Shown here: positions 8,343 through 17,064 of the stretch, one piece after another
Layout: each line of letters starts with the position of its first letter
How positions within the stretch are numbered: position 1 is the first letter of the stretch
Assembly: GCF_900114035.1 (NCBI RefSeq)
Contig: NZ_FORP01000004.1
Coordinates: 248,001-312,000, forward strand
DNA length: 64,000 bases
Source: Amycolatopsis sacchari
Lineage (GTDB): Bacteria; Actinomycetota; Actinomycetes; Mycobacteriales; Pseudonocardiaceae
Direction: 5' to 3'
Made by a program: the position numbers and the translations under genes
Notes under the pieces: model-generated
What the model was told of the DNA's origin: nothing
The model's database searches: none
What the model saw: only the letters and a program-made list of their open reading frames with translations

Positions 8343-9443
8343 ATGTTGACGGATCCCGTGACGGAACGCACCCGTAACCGGCAAAGTGGACGGGTGCGTT
8401 CGCATCGCGAGGGGATCAAGCGGGAACTCGACGGCAGGCTGCGCCGGTACCTCGCCGGGGAACCCGGCGCCGCCGCGGATCCCGACGGGCTGGAAACGGC
8501 GCTGGCGGGGGTGACCGAAGCGGGCTCCCCCGACTACATCGACGTGATGACCCTCCTCGGCAGCCTCCGGCTGTGCCGCGAAGGACTGCTGCGCCCCGGC
8601 CAGGCCCCGCCGGACATCCGGGAGGTCGCGCGGCTGCTGGCGCCGGTCACCCAGTCCGCGCCCTCGACCTTCACCACCCTGCTGCTCATCACGGTCCAGG
8701 CAATCGCTGGGCTGCCGGGCTACGACCGGCCGGAACGGCTGGGCGGCAAGGCGCTCAACCTCGCCGACCACGGGATGTCACGCGGGGACCCGGCGGTGCT
8801 GCGGCAGGCGATCGACCTGTTCGAGCAGGCGCTGGCGGCCGCGACGATCGACCACCCCAGCCGCGGCGACCTGCTGACCAGTGCCTGCTCGTGCTGGATC
8901 AGCATGTACGAGCTGACCCGCGACCCCGCCGCCGTCGACGAGGCCGTGCGCACGGGCCTGGCCGCCGCGGAACTGACCGCCGGGGAGAGCCACGGCACCG
9001 CGTTGAACAACCTCGGCGCCGCGCTGCGGCTGCGCCACGACCTGACCGGCGACCCCGGCGACCTCGACCGCGCGATCGAACTCTTCGAGCGGGCGATCCC
9101 CCGCACCCCGCGCGACCACGTGGAATGGCCGGTGCGCAACCACAACCTCGGGTACGCGCTGGGCCTGCGCTACCACGCTGCGGGCCGCCACCAGGACCTC
9201 GACCGCGCGATCGACTCCGTGCGCAAGGCCGCCGAAGCGGTGGGGCCGCACCGCCCGCAGCGTGCGGAGTACATCGGCGACCTCGCCTACTTCCACTGGC
9301 TGCGCCACCAGGCGACCGGTGACCGGGCCGACGTCGCCCAGGCCGCGAGGCTGTTCGAGGTGGTCGCGACGACGTCCCCCGACCCGGAGCGCCGGGACAT
9401 GGCGGCGCAGTACCTGCGGGCGGCCCAGGACGCGCTGCGCTGA
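8343..9443 (+). CDS. Tetratricopeptide-repeat protein paired with the CHAT protease
   Basis: A helical repeat protein. From about residue 130 to the end it carries TPR-like units of the kind TGDPGDLDRAIELFERAI and NLGYALGLRYHAAGRHQDL, with the D-LDRAI signature common in actinobacterial TPR-CHAT proteins. The start is uncertain: ATG at 8343, GTG at 8358 and GTG at 8394 are all in frame. GTG 8394 would leave more room for a divergent promoter; ATG 8343 leaves only about 20 bp to the opposite gene. The stop overlaps the CHAT start (TGATG), so the two proteins are made together. A sensor or adaptor role for the CHAT protein is inferred. Confidence 0.85.
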   Translation: MLTDPVTERTRNRQSGRVRSHREGIKRELDGRLRRYLAGEPGAAADPDGLETALAGVTEAGSPDYIDVMTLLGSLRLCREGLLRPGQAPPDIREVARLLAPVTQSAPSTFTTLLLITVQAIAGLPGYDRPERLGGKALNLADHGMSRGDPAVLRQAIDLFEQALAAATIDHPSRGDLLTSACSCWISMYELTRDPAAVDEAVRTGLAAAELTAGESHGTALNNLGAALRLRHDLTGDPGDLDRAIELFERAIPRTPRDHVEWPVRNHNLGYALGLRYHAAGRHQDLDRAIDSVRKAAEAVGPHRPQRAEYIGDLAYFHWLRHQATGDRADVAQAARLFEVVATTSPDPERRDMAAQYLRAAQDALR

Positions 9444-11860
9444 TGTCCGACCGGGTGCGCGAGGAGGCGCTGGCGGATTACTGGCGTGCGGCGGACGCGG
9501 GTTACGCGGCGGACTACGCCGCCACGGTCCCGCTGCTGCGCCACGCCGTCGCGGTGACCCCGCTGGAGCACCCGCGGGGCGTGGAGTGCCGGCTGGCGCT
9601 GGCCACCGCGCTCACCGCCGCCTTCTCCGGGAACGCCGCCGTGGAGGCGCTCGACGAGGCGGTCACCGCGCTCACCGAGGTGGCGCGCGCCCTGCCCCGC
9701 GGCGACCCGGACCGCAAGGTCGCGCTGGTCAACCTCAGCGGGGCGCTCAACCGCCGGTTCGGCTACCTCGGCGAGCCCGCCGACCTCCGCCGCACGGTGG
9801 ACGTGCTCCGGGAAGCGCTGACCGGCGAACCCTACGACTCGGTGCTGCTGGGCAACCTGTGTGCCGCGCTGGAGAACCGCTACCGGCACACCATGGACCC
9901 GGCAGACCTGGACGAGGCGATCGACGCGGGCGAACGCGCCGTCGAGTTCTGCCCGCCCGGGGCCGGACACTACGCGCACGTGGTGCACAACCTGGGGCTG
10001 GCACTGGTGCAGCGGTACCGGCTGCACGGCACGGTCGCGGACCTCGACGAGGGGATCACCCTGCTCCGCCGGGCGGCGGAGCTGCTGCCGCCGGACGTGG
10101 CCGAGCGGATCCCCGCGCTCAACGCGCTCGCCCGCGCCTGCCGGGACCGGTTCGAGAAGTCCGGGGACCCGGCCGACCTGGACGAGGCGATCGACATCGG
10201 CCGCTTCCTCCTGCGGAACACCGGCGAGCTGCCCTACCTCGCCGCGGACGTGGCGGCCGGGCTCGGCATCTGCCTGCACCTGCGCGCGGAGAGCACCGGC
10301 AGCGAGTCCGACTCCGCGGAGGCCGTGGCGGTGCTGCGCGCCGCCAGGGACGGGACCGGGCCGATCCGGATGCGGCTGCTCGCCGCGACGCTGGCCGCGC
10401 TCTACCAGAGCGGCCGCGGTCCCCTCGCCGACGCGCTGGAGGACTACGCGGCCGCGGTCGACCTGCTGCCGCTGCTCGTGTGGCGCGGCCTCGACCGCGA
10501 GCGCCACGAGCAGCTCCTGCGCGAGTACGCGGGGCTGCCGTCCGAAGTGGCCGCAGCCGCGATCGCGGCCGGGCAGCCGGAGCGGGCGGTCGAGCTGCTG
10601 GAACAGAGCCGCGGGGTGCTGTGGAGCCAGTTGTTCGAAACCCGGACGGACATCGCCGCGCTGGCCGATGCCCATCCGGGCCTGGCCGACCGGCTCGACG
10701 CCCTGCGGACCCGGCTCGACCCGCCGAGCCCCGACCCCGACGAACGCCGTCGCCTCGCCCGCGAGTGGGACGAGCTGCTGGCGACCGTGCGGGACCTCGA
10801 CGGGTTCGGGAACTTCCTGCGCCCCGCGCCCTTCCGCGAACTGCGGCAGGCCACTGTGGACGGTCCGGTCGTGCTCGTCAACGCCAACCGGTTCCGCTGC
10901 GACGCGCTCATCGCGACGAGCGACGGTGTGACGGTCCTGCCCTTGCCCGGCCTGGACGCCACCGCCGCCGGACAGTGGACCTACCGGTGCCTGGAAGCGG
11001 TTTCCGAGCCCGTCCGCGGTGGCCCGGCGCGGCAGGCGGTGCTCGCGTGCCTGGAGTGGCTGTGGGACGCCGTCGGTGGCCCGGTCACGGAGTTCCTCGG
11101 CTGCCGGCCCGGCGGCCGGACGAGGATCTGGTGGTCGGCGACGGGCCCGCTGAGCGCGCTTCCGTTGCACGCGGCGGGATACCACGATCCCGACGACGGC
11201 CGTCCGGGCGACTCGGTGCTCGAGCGGGCGGTGTCCTCGTACACGCCGAGCCTGCGCAGCCTCATCCACGCCCGGCGCCCCGAGGACGGGACGGCCCCGC
11301 CACGTCTGCTGGTGACGGCGGTGCCCGACGCGCCGGGTGCGGACCCGCTGCCCGGCGCCGCCGAGGAGGCCGCCCGGCTCGCCGCGCTCCACCCCGGCAC
11401 CGTGCTGACCGGTCCGGCGGCGACGAGAACCGCTGTCGTGCGCGAACTCCCGGCGCACCCGTACGTCCACTTCGCGTGCCACGGCGACCAGGACCTGTCC
11501 GCGCCCAGCGGTAACGCGCTCCACCTGTACGACGGGCCGTTGCGGCTGGCCGACCTCGTCGCGCTCGACCTGCGGGACGCCCAGGTCGCCGTGTTGTCCG
11601 CGTGCCGCACCGCGCTGGGCGGAGCGGGGCTGTTCGACGAGGCGATCCACCTCGGGGCGGCGTTCCAGCTGATCGGCTACCGCGACGTCGTCGCGACCCT
11701 GTGGCCGGTCCACGACCTGACCGCACCGGAGGTCGCGGCCGCGGTGTGGCGCGATCCGCGGCACCCGGCCGAAGCGGTGCACGAGGCCGTACTCGCCCTG
11801 CGCGACCGGTACTGGCACGACCCGGTGGCGTGGGCGGCCTTCGCGCACCTGGGGCGCTGA
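9443..11860 (+). CDS. TPR-CHAT protein (caspase-like peptidase)
   Basis: An 805-residue protein with TPR-type repeats over about residues 1-400 (repeating NLSGALNRRFGYLGEPADL and DPADLDEAIDAGERAVEF-like units) and a C-terminal CHAT domain from about 460 to 805. The catalytic pair is visible: His680 in HFACHGDQ and Cys721 in VLSACRTALGG, followed by the GAAFQLIGYRDVVATLWPV segment typical of CHAT. CHAT domains are clan-CD cysteine peptidases related to caspases and separase; TPR-CHAT proteins are proposed or shown effectors in several bacterial conflict systems. The TPR half probably binds a trigger or substrate. No nuclease, CRISPR or gasdermin gene is next to it, so the target is unknown. 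Confidence 0.93.
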   Translation: MSDRVREEALADYWRAADAGYAADYAATVPLLRHAVAVTPLEHPRGVECRLALATALTAAFSGNAAVEALDEAVTALTEVARALPRGDPDRKVALVNLSGALNRRFGYLGEPADLRRTVDVLREALTGEPYDSVLLGNLCAALENRYRHTMDPADLDEAIDAGERAVEFCPPGAGHYAHVVHNLGLALVQRYRLHGTVADLDEGITLLRRAAELLPPDVAERIPALNALARACRDRFEKSGDPADLDEAIDIGRFLLRNTGELPYLAADVAAGLGICLHLRAESTGSESDSAEAVAVLRAARDGTGPIRMRLLAATLAALYQSGRGPLADALEDYAAAVDLLPLLVWRGLDRERHEQLLREYAGLPSEVAAAAIAAGQPERAVELLEQSRGVLWSQLFETRTDIAALADAHPGLADRLDALRTRLDPPSPDPDERRRLAREWDELLATVRDLDGFGNFLRPAPFRELRQATVDGPVVLVNANRFRCDALIATSDGVTVLPLPGLDATAAGQWTYRCLEAVSEPVRGGPARQAVLACLEWLWDAVGGPVTEFLGCRPGGRTRIWWSATGPLSALPLHAAGYHDPDDGRPGDSVLERAVSSYTPSLRSLIHARRPEDGTAPPRLLVTAVPDAPGADPLPGAAEEAARLAALHPGTVLTGPAATRTAVVRELPAHPYVHFACHGDQDLSAPSGNALHLYDGPLRLADLVALDLRDAQVAVLSACRTALGGAGLFDEAIHLGAAFQLIGYRDVVATLWPVHDLTAPEVAAAVWRDPRHPAEAVHEAVLALRDRYWHDPVAWAAFAHLGR

Positions 11861-11863
11861 CCC

Positions 11864-12721
11864 TCAAGCAGCCGCTGTGAGGTGCGCCTTCGCCGCCGCC
11901 CGGAACGCGGGCAGCAGGGGGTTCGGATCGGCCGCCCGCGTCGCCACCACCACCCGGCAGGGCTCGGCGTCCTCGACCGGGATGGCCACCAGGTCCGGGC
12001 GCAGGGCTAGCCGCCGGTCACCGGCGGGCAGCAGGCCGCTCGCGCGCCCCTCCGCGACGCGCTCCAGCTTGTCCTCGATGCTCTCGACGACCGTCACGTC
12101 CTCGGGCGGTGTGAAGGCCGCGCCGGTCTGCCTGCACGTCACGAGCCCCTCGCCGACGAGGTCGTCCAGCCAGACCGACTCCTTGCCCGCCAGCCGGTGG
12201 AACGCGGGCACGACCAGCACGAACGGCTCCTCGTAGAGCACCGTCACCTGGACCTGCGCGGCGGGCAGCGCCATCGGCAGCCGCGCGACGAGCGCGTCCA
12301 CCTCGTGTTCGAGCAGCGCGCCGGCGGCGTGCCAGTCGAGGTGGCGCGCCGTGATCCGCGCGCCGGGGTGGCGGTGCCGCAGCTCCCGCACCACCGGCGT
12401 CACGACGAAGTCCTCGATGTAGCCGATGGTGAGCGTGGGCCGCGGGGCGGCCGCGCGGGCGGCGAGGGTGGCCTCGCGGGCGGTGTGCAGCAGCGCCCGC
12501 GCCTGCGGGAGGAACGCCCGGCCCGCGTCGGTGAGACTGCTGCCCTGGGGGCCGCGGTCGAGCAGGCGGACGCCCAGCAGGTCCTCCAGCCGCTGGATCT
12601 GGCGGCTGAGCGAGGGCTGCGCGAGGTGCAGCGCGGTCGCGGCGCGGCCGAAGTTCTCGTGCTCCGCGACGACCGTGAAGTACCGCACCAGCCGGAGATC
12701 GAGATCGGGAACGTCAGGCAC
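11864..12721 (-). CDS. LysR-family regulator
   Basis: A 285-residue LysR regulator with the N-terminal winged helix (LRLVRYFTVVAEHENFGRAA ... QPSLSRQIQRLEDLLGVRLL, about residues 8-65) and the periplasmic-binding-like effector domain. GTG at 12721 is chosen because it places the helix-turn-helix at the normal position; the longer frame upstream reads through the divergent control region. It is divergent from a short-chain dehydrogenase, its probable target. Its 3' end lies 4 bp from the stop of the convergent CHAT gene. Confidence 0.92.
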   Translation of the reverse strand: MPDVPDLDLRLVRYFTVVAEHENFGRAATALHLAQPSLSRQIQRLEDLLGVRLLDRGPQGSSLTDAGRAFLPQARALLHTAREATLAARAAAPRPTLTIGYIEDFVVTPVVRELRHRHPGARITARHLDWHAAGALLEHEVDALVARLPMALPAAQVQVTVLYEEPFVLVVPAFHRLAGKESVWLDDLVGEGLVTCRQTGAAFTPPEDVTVVESIEDKLERVAEGRASGLLPAGDRRLALRPDLVAIPVEDAEPCRVVVATRAADPNPLLPAFRAAAKAHLTAAA

Positions 12722-12738
12722 AGCACCAGGGTACGCGT

Positions 12739-12755
12739 CATACCGATCGGCTATG
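12739..12755. promoter_or_regulatory. Likely LysR binding site
   Basis: The sequence CATACCGATCGGCTATG is a near-perfect palindrome containing the LysR T-N11-A signature (TACCGATCGGCTA, 12741-12753). It lies 18 bp upstream of the LysR start and 87 bp upstream of the divergent dehydrogenase, as expected for autoregulation and activation. Confidence 0.6.
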
Positions 12756-12841
12756 GCGTCCTGCGGAACAGGTCTTGGACAGCCGCCCCGGGTTCGCCTT
12801 GACTGGGAAATACCAGAACGAACCGGAGAGGTTTCAGCACA

Positions 12842-13585
12842 ATGGGGAAGTACGACGGAAAGAATGTGGTGATCATCGGCGGGAGCAGCGGGTTCGGTTT
12901 CCACACGGCCGAGCTGCTCGTCGCCGCAGGCGCACGGGTGCTGATCACCGGGCGCACCGAGTCCACTTTGGAGGATGCCGCGAAAAGGCTGGGAGACAAG
13001 GCGATCGCCGTCCGCAGTGACAGCTCGTCGATGACCGACATCGACGAGCTGGCCGACCGGGTGAAAACCGAGTTCGGCACGATCGACGCGTTGTTCCTCA
13101 ACGCGGGGATCACCGGTTTCTCGGCTTTCGAGGAAACCCCGGAACAGCTGTACGACGAAATACTGGCCGTCAACACCAAGGGCCCGTATTTCACGGCGCA
13201 GAAACTGGCCCCGCTGCTGGCGCCCGGCGGCGGTGTGGTGCTGACGACGTCCGTGGCCAACGTCCGGGGCCTGCCGATGCTCAGCGTGTACGCCGCCAGC
13301 AAGGCGGCGCTGCGCTCGCTGACCCGCAGCCTCGCGCAGGAGCTGCTGCCCCGCGGCGTCCGGGTCAACGCGGTCAGCCCCGGCCCCATCGAGACCGGCA
13401 TCCTCGACAAGACCCTGCCGAAGGAGGCCGCCGACCAGACCAGGGAGGACATGACCACGCGCAACCCGATGCGGCGCTTCGGCGACCCGGCCGAAGTGGC
13501 GAAGGCGGTGCTGTTCCTGGCTTTCGACGCCACCTACACGACGGGCGCGGAGCTGCCCGTGGACGGCGGCGCCTCACAGCTCTGA
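12842..13585 (+). CDS. Short-chain dehydrogenase/reductase
   Basis: A 247-residue classical SDR. The cofactor motif GGSSGFG is at about 13-19, NAG at the usual position (FLNAGITGF), the active-site Ser in TTSVANVRG, and Y-x3-K in SVYAASKAAL. The end of the protein (FDATYTTGAELPVDGGASQL) is the standard C-terminus for this family. It oxidises or reduces an alcohol/ketone with NAD(P)(H), substrate unknown. ATG at 12842 has a GGAGAGG ribosome site. Probably controlled by the divergent LysR gene. Confidence 0.92.
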   Translation: MGKYDGKNVVIIGGSSGFGFHTAELLVAAGARVLITGRTESTLEDAAKRLGDKAIAVRSDSSSMTDIDELADRVKTEFGTIDALFLNAGITGFSAFEETPEQLYDEILAVNTKGPYFTAQKLAPLLAPGGGVVLTTSVANVRGLPMLSVYAASKAALRSLTRSLAQELLPRGVRVNAVSPGPIETGILDKTLPKEAADQTREDMTTRNPMRRFGDPAEVAKAVLFLAFDATYTTGAELPVDGGASQL

Positions 13586-13597
13586 CGGCCGCACCGA

Positions 13598-13622
13598 AGG
13601 GGACGGCGGCCCGCCGTCCCCT
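13598..13622. terminator. Bidirectional hairpin terminator
   Basis: An 11-bp perfect stem (AGGGGACGGCG / CGCCGTCCCCT) with a 3-nt loop lies between the convergent ends of the dehydrogenase (stop at 13585) and the SRPBCC gene (stop at 13632). No U-tract follows, as is usual in actinomycetes. Confidence 0.75.
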
Positions 13623-13631
13623 CCCCCGGCG

Positions 13632-14111
13632 TCACGACTCGCCCAGCACCTTCGCCAGGTTGTCGAGTTCGTTGCCCCGGCCCTGCACCAGCCGCTCGGT
13701 CCACACGGCGTCGTGCAGGGGTTCCATCGTCATCGTGACCTCGACGCCCTCGGCGGTGGGGCGCAGCTCGACCTCGGTGAGCGCCTCGTACGGCTCGACG
13801 CCGGGCACGAAGTCGACCAGCGACGTGTAGCACAGCCGGCTCACCGGCGTGACCTCGGTGAACGTCTTGCGCGACGGCGTTTCCAGCGGCAGCCCGGCGC
13901 TCTTCATGAACTCGACCTGCTCCGGGGCGGTGGCGATCATCGTGTAGGCCAGGGTGCCGCCGGGGCGCAGGTCGAGCTCGTCGACGCGGACGGTGAAGCC
14001 GTCCGGGGCCCACCACCGCTGGATGCCTTCGGCGGTCGTCCACAGCTCCCACACGCGCTCGGCGGGGGCGGGGTAGCTGCGCTCGATGCGGATCGGCGAG
14101 GTGCTGGTCAT
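13632..14111 (-). CDS. SRPBCC/AHSA1-like protein
   Basis: A 159-residue START-like protein: IRIERSYPAPAERVWELWTTAEGIQRWWAPDGF at the N-terminus is the typical opening of the AHSA1/SRPBCC family, followed by alternating beta strands and the C-terminal helix (TERLVQGRGNELDNLAKVL). These fold around a hydrophobic pocket; the ligand is unknown. ATG at 14111 is preceded by AAGGAG 6 bp upstream. It lies 28 bp downstream of the ECF sigma gene and is probably co-transcribed, an arrangement often seen with this sigma group. Confidence 0.9.
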   Translation of the reverse strand: MTSTSPIRIERSYPAPAERVWELWTTAEGIQRWWAPDGFTVRVDELDLRPGGTLAYTMIATAPEQVEFMKSAGLPLETPSRKTFTEVTPVSRLCYTSLVDFVPGVEPYEALTEVELRPTAEGVEVTMTMEPLHDAVWTERLVQGRGNELDNLAKVLGES

Positions 14112-14139
14112 GTCGTGCTCCTTGGGTTCGGCAACCGTG

Positions 14140-15435
14140 TCATCCCCTACGACGCACGCCGGCGCGATCACTCATCGGCAGGGTGAGCGGCAGGCCGAAC
14201 GCGGGCAGCAGGTGCGGCTCGAAGGTGGTGATCTCGGCGACGTGCCCGTTCTCGACCCGCAGCACGTCGAGCAGCTGGGCGCGGTACACGGCGGTGCCCG
14301 GCCGCCGCACGTACCCGGCCGCGGCGGGCATGCGGTTGGCCGAGGTCGGCAGGTACCGCCACTCGCCGAAGTACCGCGGCGAGCCCGGGTCGAACACCGG
14401 CCCGACCTGGCGGATGATCGCGTCGCGGCCGGTGAACCACACCGGGTTCGGCGGCATCGTGAGCACGGCGTCGGCGCTCAGCAGCTCGGCCATCGCGGAC
14501 ACGTCGGCGTGCTCGGCGGCCGCCATGTACCGGCGGAGCGTCTCGCGTTCCTCCGCGCCGGCCTGCCCCAGGCTCCAGTCGGCGCGCCTGCCGGGCAGCC
14601 GTTCCCGCAGCGTGGGCCGGGCGCGCTGCAACGCGCTGTTGACGGCGGGGACGGTCATGCCGAGCAGCTTCGCGGTTTCGTCGGCGGGCCAGTCGAGCAC
14701 GTCCCGCAGGATCAGCACGGCCCGCTGCCGGGGTGGCAGGAACTGGATCGCGGCCAGGAAAACCAGCTCGATCGTCTCCCGCGACACGGCGGCCACGTCC
14801 GGGTCCGCCTCGTCGGGATAGGGCTGCAACCAGGGGAAACGGGCCGGTGGCTCGCCGTCTCCGGAGTCGATGCCCGGCACCGGCTCGTACTGCAGTGGCC
14901 TGCGTTGGGCGCGGCGGAGGAAGTCGAGGCAGGCGTTGGTGGCGACGCGGTACAGCCAGGACCGCACCGAATCGAGGTCTTCGAGGTCGTCGCGGTGGCG
15001 CCACGCCTTGAGCAGCGTCTCCTGGACCAGGTCGTCGGCGTCGTCGTACGAGCCGGTCATCCGGTAGCAGTGCACGCGCAGCTCACCCCGGTGCGGCTCG
15101 ACCAGCCCGGCGAACGCGATCTCGTCCAGGCCCGGCGATTCCGTAACGGCGTCGGGCGTGACGTTTTCGGCCGCTAGCCGCGCGATCCGCCGCAGGCGCC
15201 CCACCTGGGTGGACAGGGTGCTGACGTCCTCGTAGAACGTGCCGGGCGGCCGGAGCGCCAGCCCCTTGACCTGCCGCTCGATCTCGGCGACGAGTCCGGT
15301 GACGGCCTCCTCCCCGGAGGGCGACCGGCGCGTCCGGTAGGCCCGCTGACGGCACGCGCCCGAGCAGTAGACCGCACCCCGGCCACGCCCGCGACGAGGC
15401 AGCGGCTTGCCGCACACCGCGCAGTCCCCGGCCAC
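14140..15435 (-). CDS. ECF sigma factor with N-terminal zinc-finger domain and C-terminal SnoaL-like domain
   Basis: The 431-residue protein has three parts. Residues 1-100 carry a Cys4 pattern (CAVCGKPL ... YCSGACRQRAYRTRR) and a helix-rich linker. About 105-290 is a sigma-70 region 2 (HCYRMTGSYDDADDLVQETLLKAWRH) and region 4 (LPPRQRAVLILRDVLDWPADETAKLL ... NSALQRARPTL). The rest is a SnoaL-like domain (RRYMAAAEHADVSAMAELL ... WFTGRDAIIRQ), as in the TIGR02960/SigG-type ECF groups. Members usually begin near residue 105 here, so the zinc finger is an extra fused part. Start GTG at 15435; no alternative ATG/GTG is suitably placed just before region 2. It directs transcription of unknown targets. 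Confidence 0.9.
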   Translation of the reverse strand: MAGDCAVCGKPLPRRGRGRGAVYCSGACRQRAYRTRRSPSGEEAVTGLVAEIERQVKGLALRPPGTFYEDVSTLSTQVGRLRRIARLAAENVTPDAVTESPGLDEIAFAGLVEPHRGELRVHCYRMTGSYDDADDLVQETLLKAWRHRDDLEDLDSVRSWLYRVATNACLDFLRRAQRRPLQYEPVPGIDSGDGEPPARFPWLQPYPDEADPDVAAVSRETIELVFLAAIQFLPPRQRAVLILRDVLDWPADETAKLLGMTVPAVNSALQRARPTLRERLPGRRADWSLGQAGAEERETLRRYMAAAEHADVSAMAELLSADAVLTMPPNPVWFTGRDAIIRQVGPVFDPGSPRYFGEWRYLPTSANRMPAAAGYVRRPGTAVYRAQLLDVLRVENGHVAEITTFEPHLLPAFGLPLTLPMSDRAGVRRRG

Positions 15436-15449
15436 CCCGTCCGCCTTCC

Positions 15450-16047
15450 GTCACCCCGCCTCGCGTTACGCAATTCCTACCCGGTGGCGGGCGCGGTGGC
15501 TACCCCTTTGGCTGGGGAGGAGGGTGTCGCATTCCGTCACTCCGGCGCCGCGTTACGCAATGCGCGCCCGGGCGGTGGCTACCCCCTTGGCCGGGGACGA
15601 GGGTTTCCGCCGCACGACGGGCGCGACCCGGCGTTACGCAACTCGCGCCTGGGCGCTGGCTACCTCCACACCGCGGACGGCGGCTTCTCTCGCACGGCGC
15701 CGCTTCGGTGGTGGCGCCGTGCCCTGCATGTCCCAGGCGTCACCCCGCCTCGCGTTACGCAACTCCCACCTGGTGGGCGATGGCTATCCTCTTGGTCGCG
15801 GACGGGGGTTCCGCCGCACGACGGGCGCGACCCCGCGTTACGCAACTCCCACCTGCGGGCGGCTACCCCCACACCGCGGACGGCGGCTTCTCTCACACGG
15901 CGCCGCTTCGGTGGTGGCGACTTGCCCTGCATGCCCCAGCCGTCACCCCGGCGCCGCGTTACGCAACTCCCGGCCGGGCGGTGGCTACCCCCTTGGCCGC
16001 CGACAAGGGTTCTGCATTCCGTCACCCCACCCCGCGTTACGCAACTC
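15450..16047. repeat. Degenerate tandem repeat array between LLM gene and sigma gene
   Basis: This 600-bp stretch has no gene of its own. GCGTTACGCAA occurs seven times (starting near 15463, 15550, 15631, 15752, 15835, 15955 and 16034), with spacings of about 80-87 and 120 bp in partial alternation. Between them are repeated blocks: a GCTACCCC-CTTGG block, a CGCACGACGGGCGCGACCC block, and a block matching the last codons and stop of the adjacent LLM gene (near 15659-15680 and 15863-15884). Apparent frames on both strands are repeat artefacts. It also contains the upstream region of the sigma gene. Confidence 0.9.
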
Positions 16048-17064
16048 CTACCCCCACACCGCGGACGGCAGCTCCCGCCGGACGACGGGCATCACCTCCG
16101 CCGCGAACAACTCCAGCACGTCCCTGGCCTCGCCGGCGCCGAGGCCGTCCACGGACACCGCCTGCACCTGGTGCCCGAACGAGGCGTGGTAGTCGGCGAT
16201 CTTGTCGATCACCTGCTGCGGGCTGCCGACGAGCGCCGAGCCACCCGCGATCTTCTCCTCCAGCGTCGTGAACTCCGACCGGTTGTGCTGGTACGCCGGG
16301 GTCTTCACGAGCGCCTCGAAGTGCGGCCGGAACCCGTCCACCGCCTCCTGGGACGTCTTCGCCACGTACAGCCCGCCCGCACCCGAGCCGACGAGCGCAT
16401 CCGCCGGGTCGCGGCCGTAGTCCACCCAGCGGCGGCGGTAGTGGTCGATCAGCTCGGCGTACTTCCGCTTGGGGTGGAAACCGTTGGCGGTGAACAGCGG
16501 GTCACCCCACTTGGCCGCCAGCTCGGTGGACTCGGTGCTCGACGCGCTGCCGTGCCAGATCCGCGGCCGCGCGGTGAACGGCCGCGGCTGGGTGGTCACC
16601 GCGTCCAGCGGCGGCCGGAACCGGCCCGACCACGTCACCTCCTCCTCGTACCACAGCCGCCGCAGCAGCTCGAACTTCTCCTCCTGGTACTCCCACTGCC
16701 GCGCCTCCTCCAGCCCGAACAGCGGGAAGTGCCGGGGATCGTTGCCCTTGCCGATCATCAGCTCCAGCCGCCCGCCCGACAGCTGGTCCACCGTCGCGTA
16801 GTCCTCGGCGACGCGGACCGGGTCCAGCACGCTGATCACCGTCAGCGTGGTCAGCAGCCGCACGCGTGCCGTGCGTTCCGCGACGGCCGCGAGCAGCACC
16901 GGCGGGGCGGAAGACAGGAACGGCTCACCGTGCCGCTCCCCCACCCCGTACGCGTCGAACCCCAGCTCCTCCGCGAACACGGCCTCGTCGATCACGCGCC
17001 GCAACCGCTCGTGCTGGCTGCCGCCGCCGTAGTGCGCGACGAGCGAGAACAAGGCGAACTTCAC
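16048..17064 (-). CDS. LLM-class flavin-dependent oxidoreductase
   Basis: A 338-residue luciferase-like monooxygenase with the opening MKFALFSLVAHYGG, the EELGFDAYGVGERHGEPF segment and the phosphate-binding region near DQLSGGRLELMIGKGNDP. These TIM-barrel enzymes use reduced FMN or F420 to oxidise small organic substrates. ATG at 17064 overlaps the stop of the ABC ATPase gene (ATGA), making it the last gene of the transporter operon; the imported compound is therefore likely its substrate (inference). Its last codons and stop are repeated twice in the array downstream. Confidence 0.93.
   Translation of the reverse strand: MKFALFSLVAHYGGGSQHERLRRVIDEAVFAEELGFDAYGVGERHGEPFLSSAPPVLLAAVAERTARVRLLTTLTVISVLDPVRVAEDYATVDQLSGGRLELMIGKGNDPRHFPLFGLEEARQWEYQEEKFELLRRLWYEEEVTWSGRFRPPLDAVTTQPRPFTARPRIWHGSASSTESTELAAKWGDPLFTANGFHPKRKYAELIDHYRRRWVDYGRDPADALVGSGAGGLYVAKTSQEAVDGFRPHFEALVKTPAYQHNRSEFTTLEEKIAGGSALVGSPQQVIDKIADYHASFGHQVQAVSVDGLGAGEARDVLELFAAEVMPVVRRELPSAVWG

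Noticed and set aside
8346-8379. Possible -35/-10 (TTGACG ... GTAACC) for the TPR gene
   Set aside because: The spacing is about 22 bp and the -10 element is poor.
15484-16192. Apparent proteins within the 15.5-kb repeat array
   Set aside because: They consist of the tandem DNA repeats read in several frames, with no start signals or family similarity.
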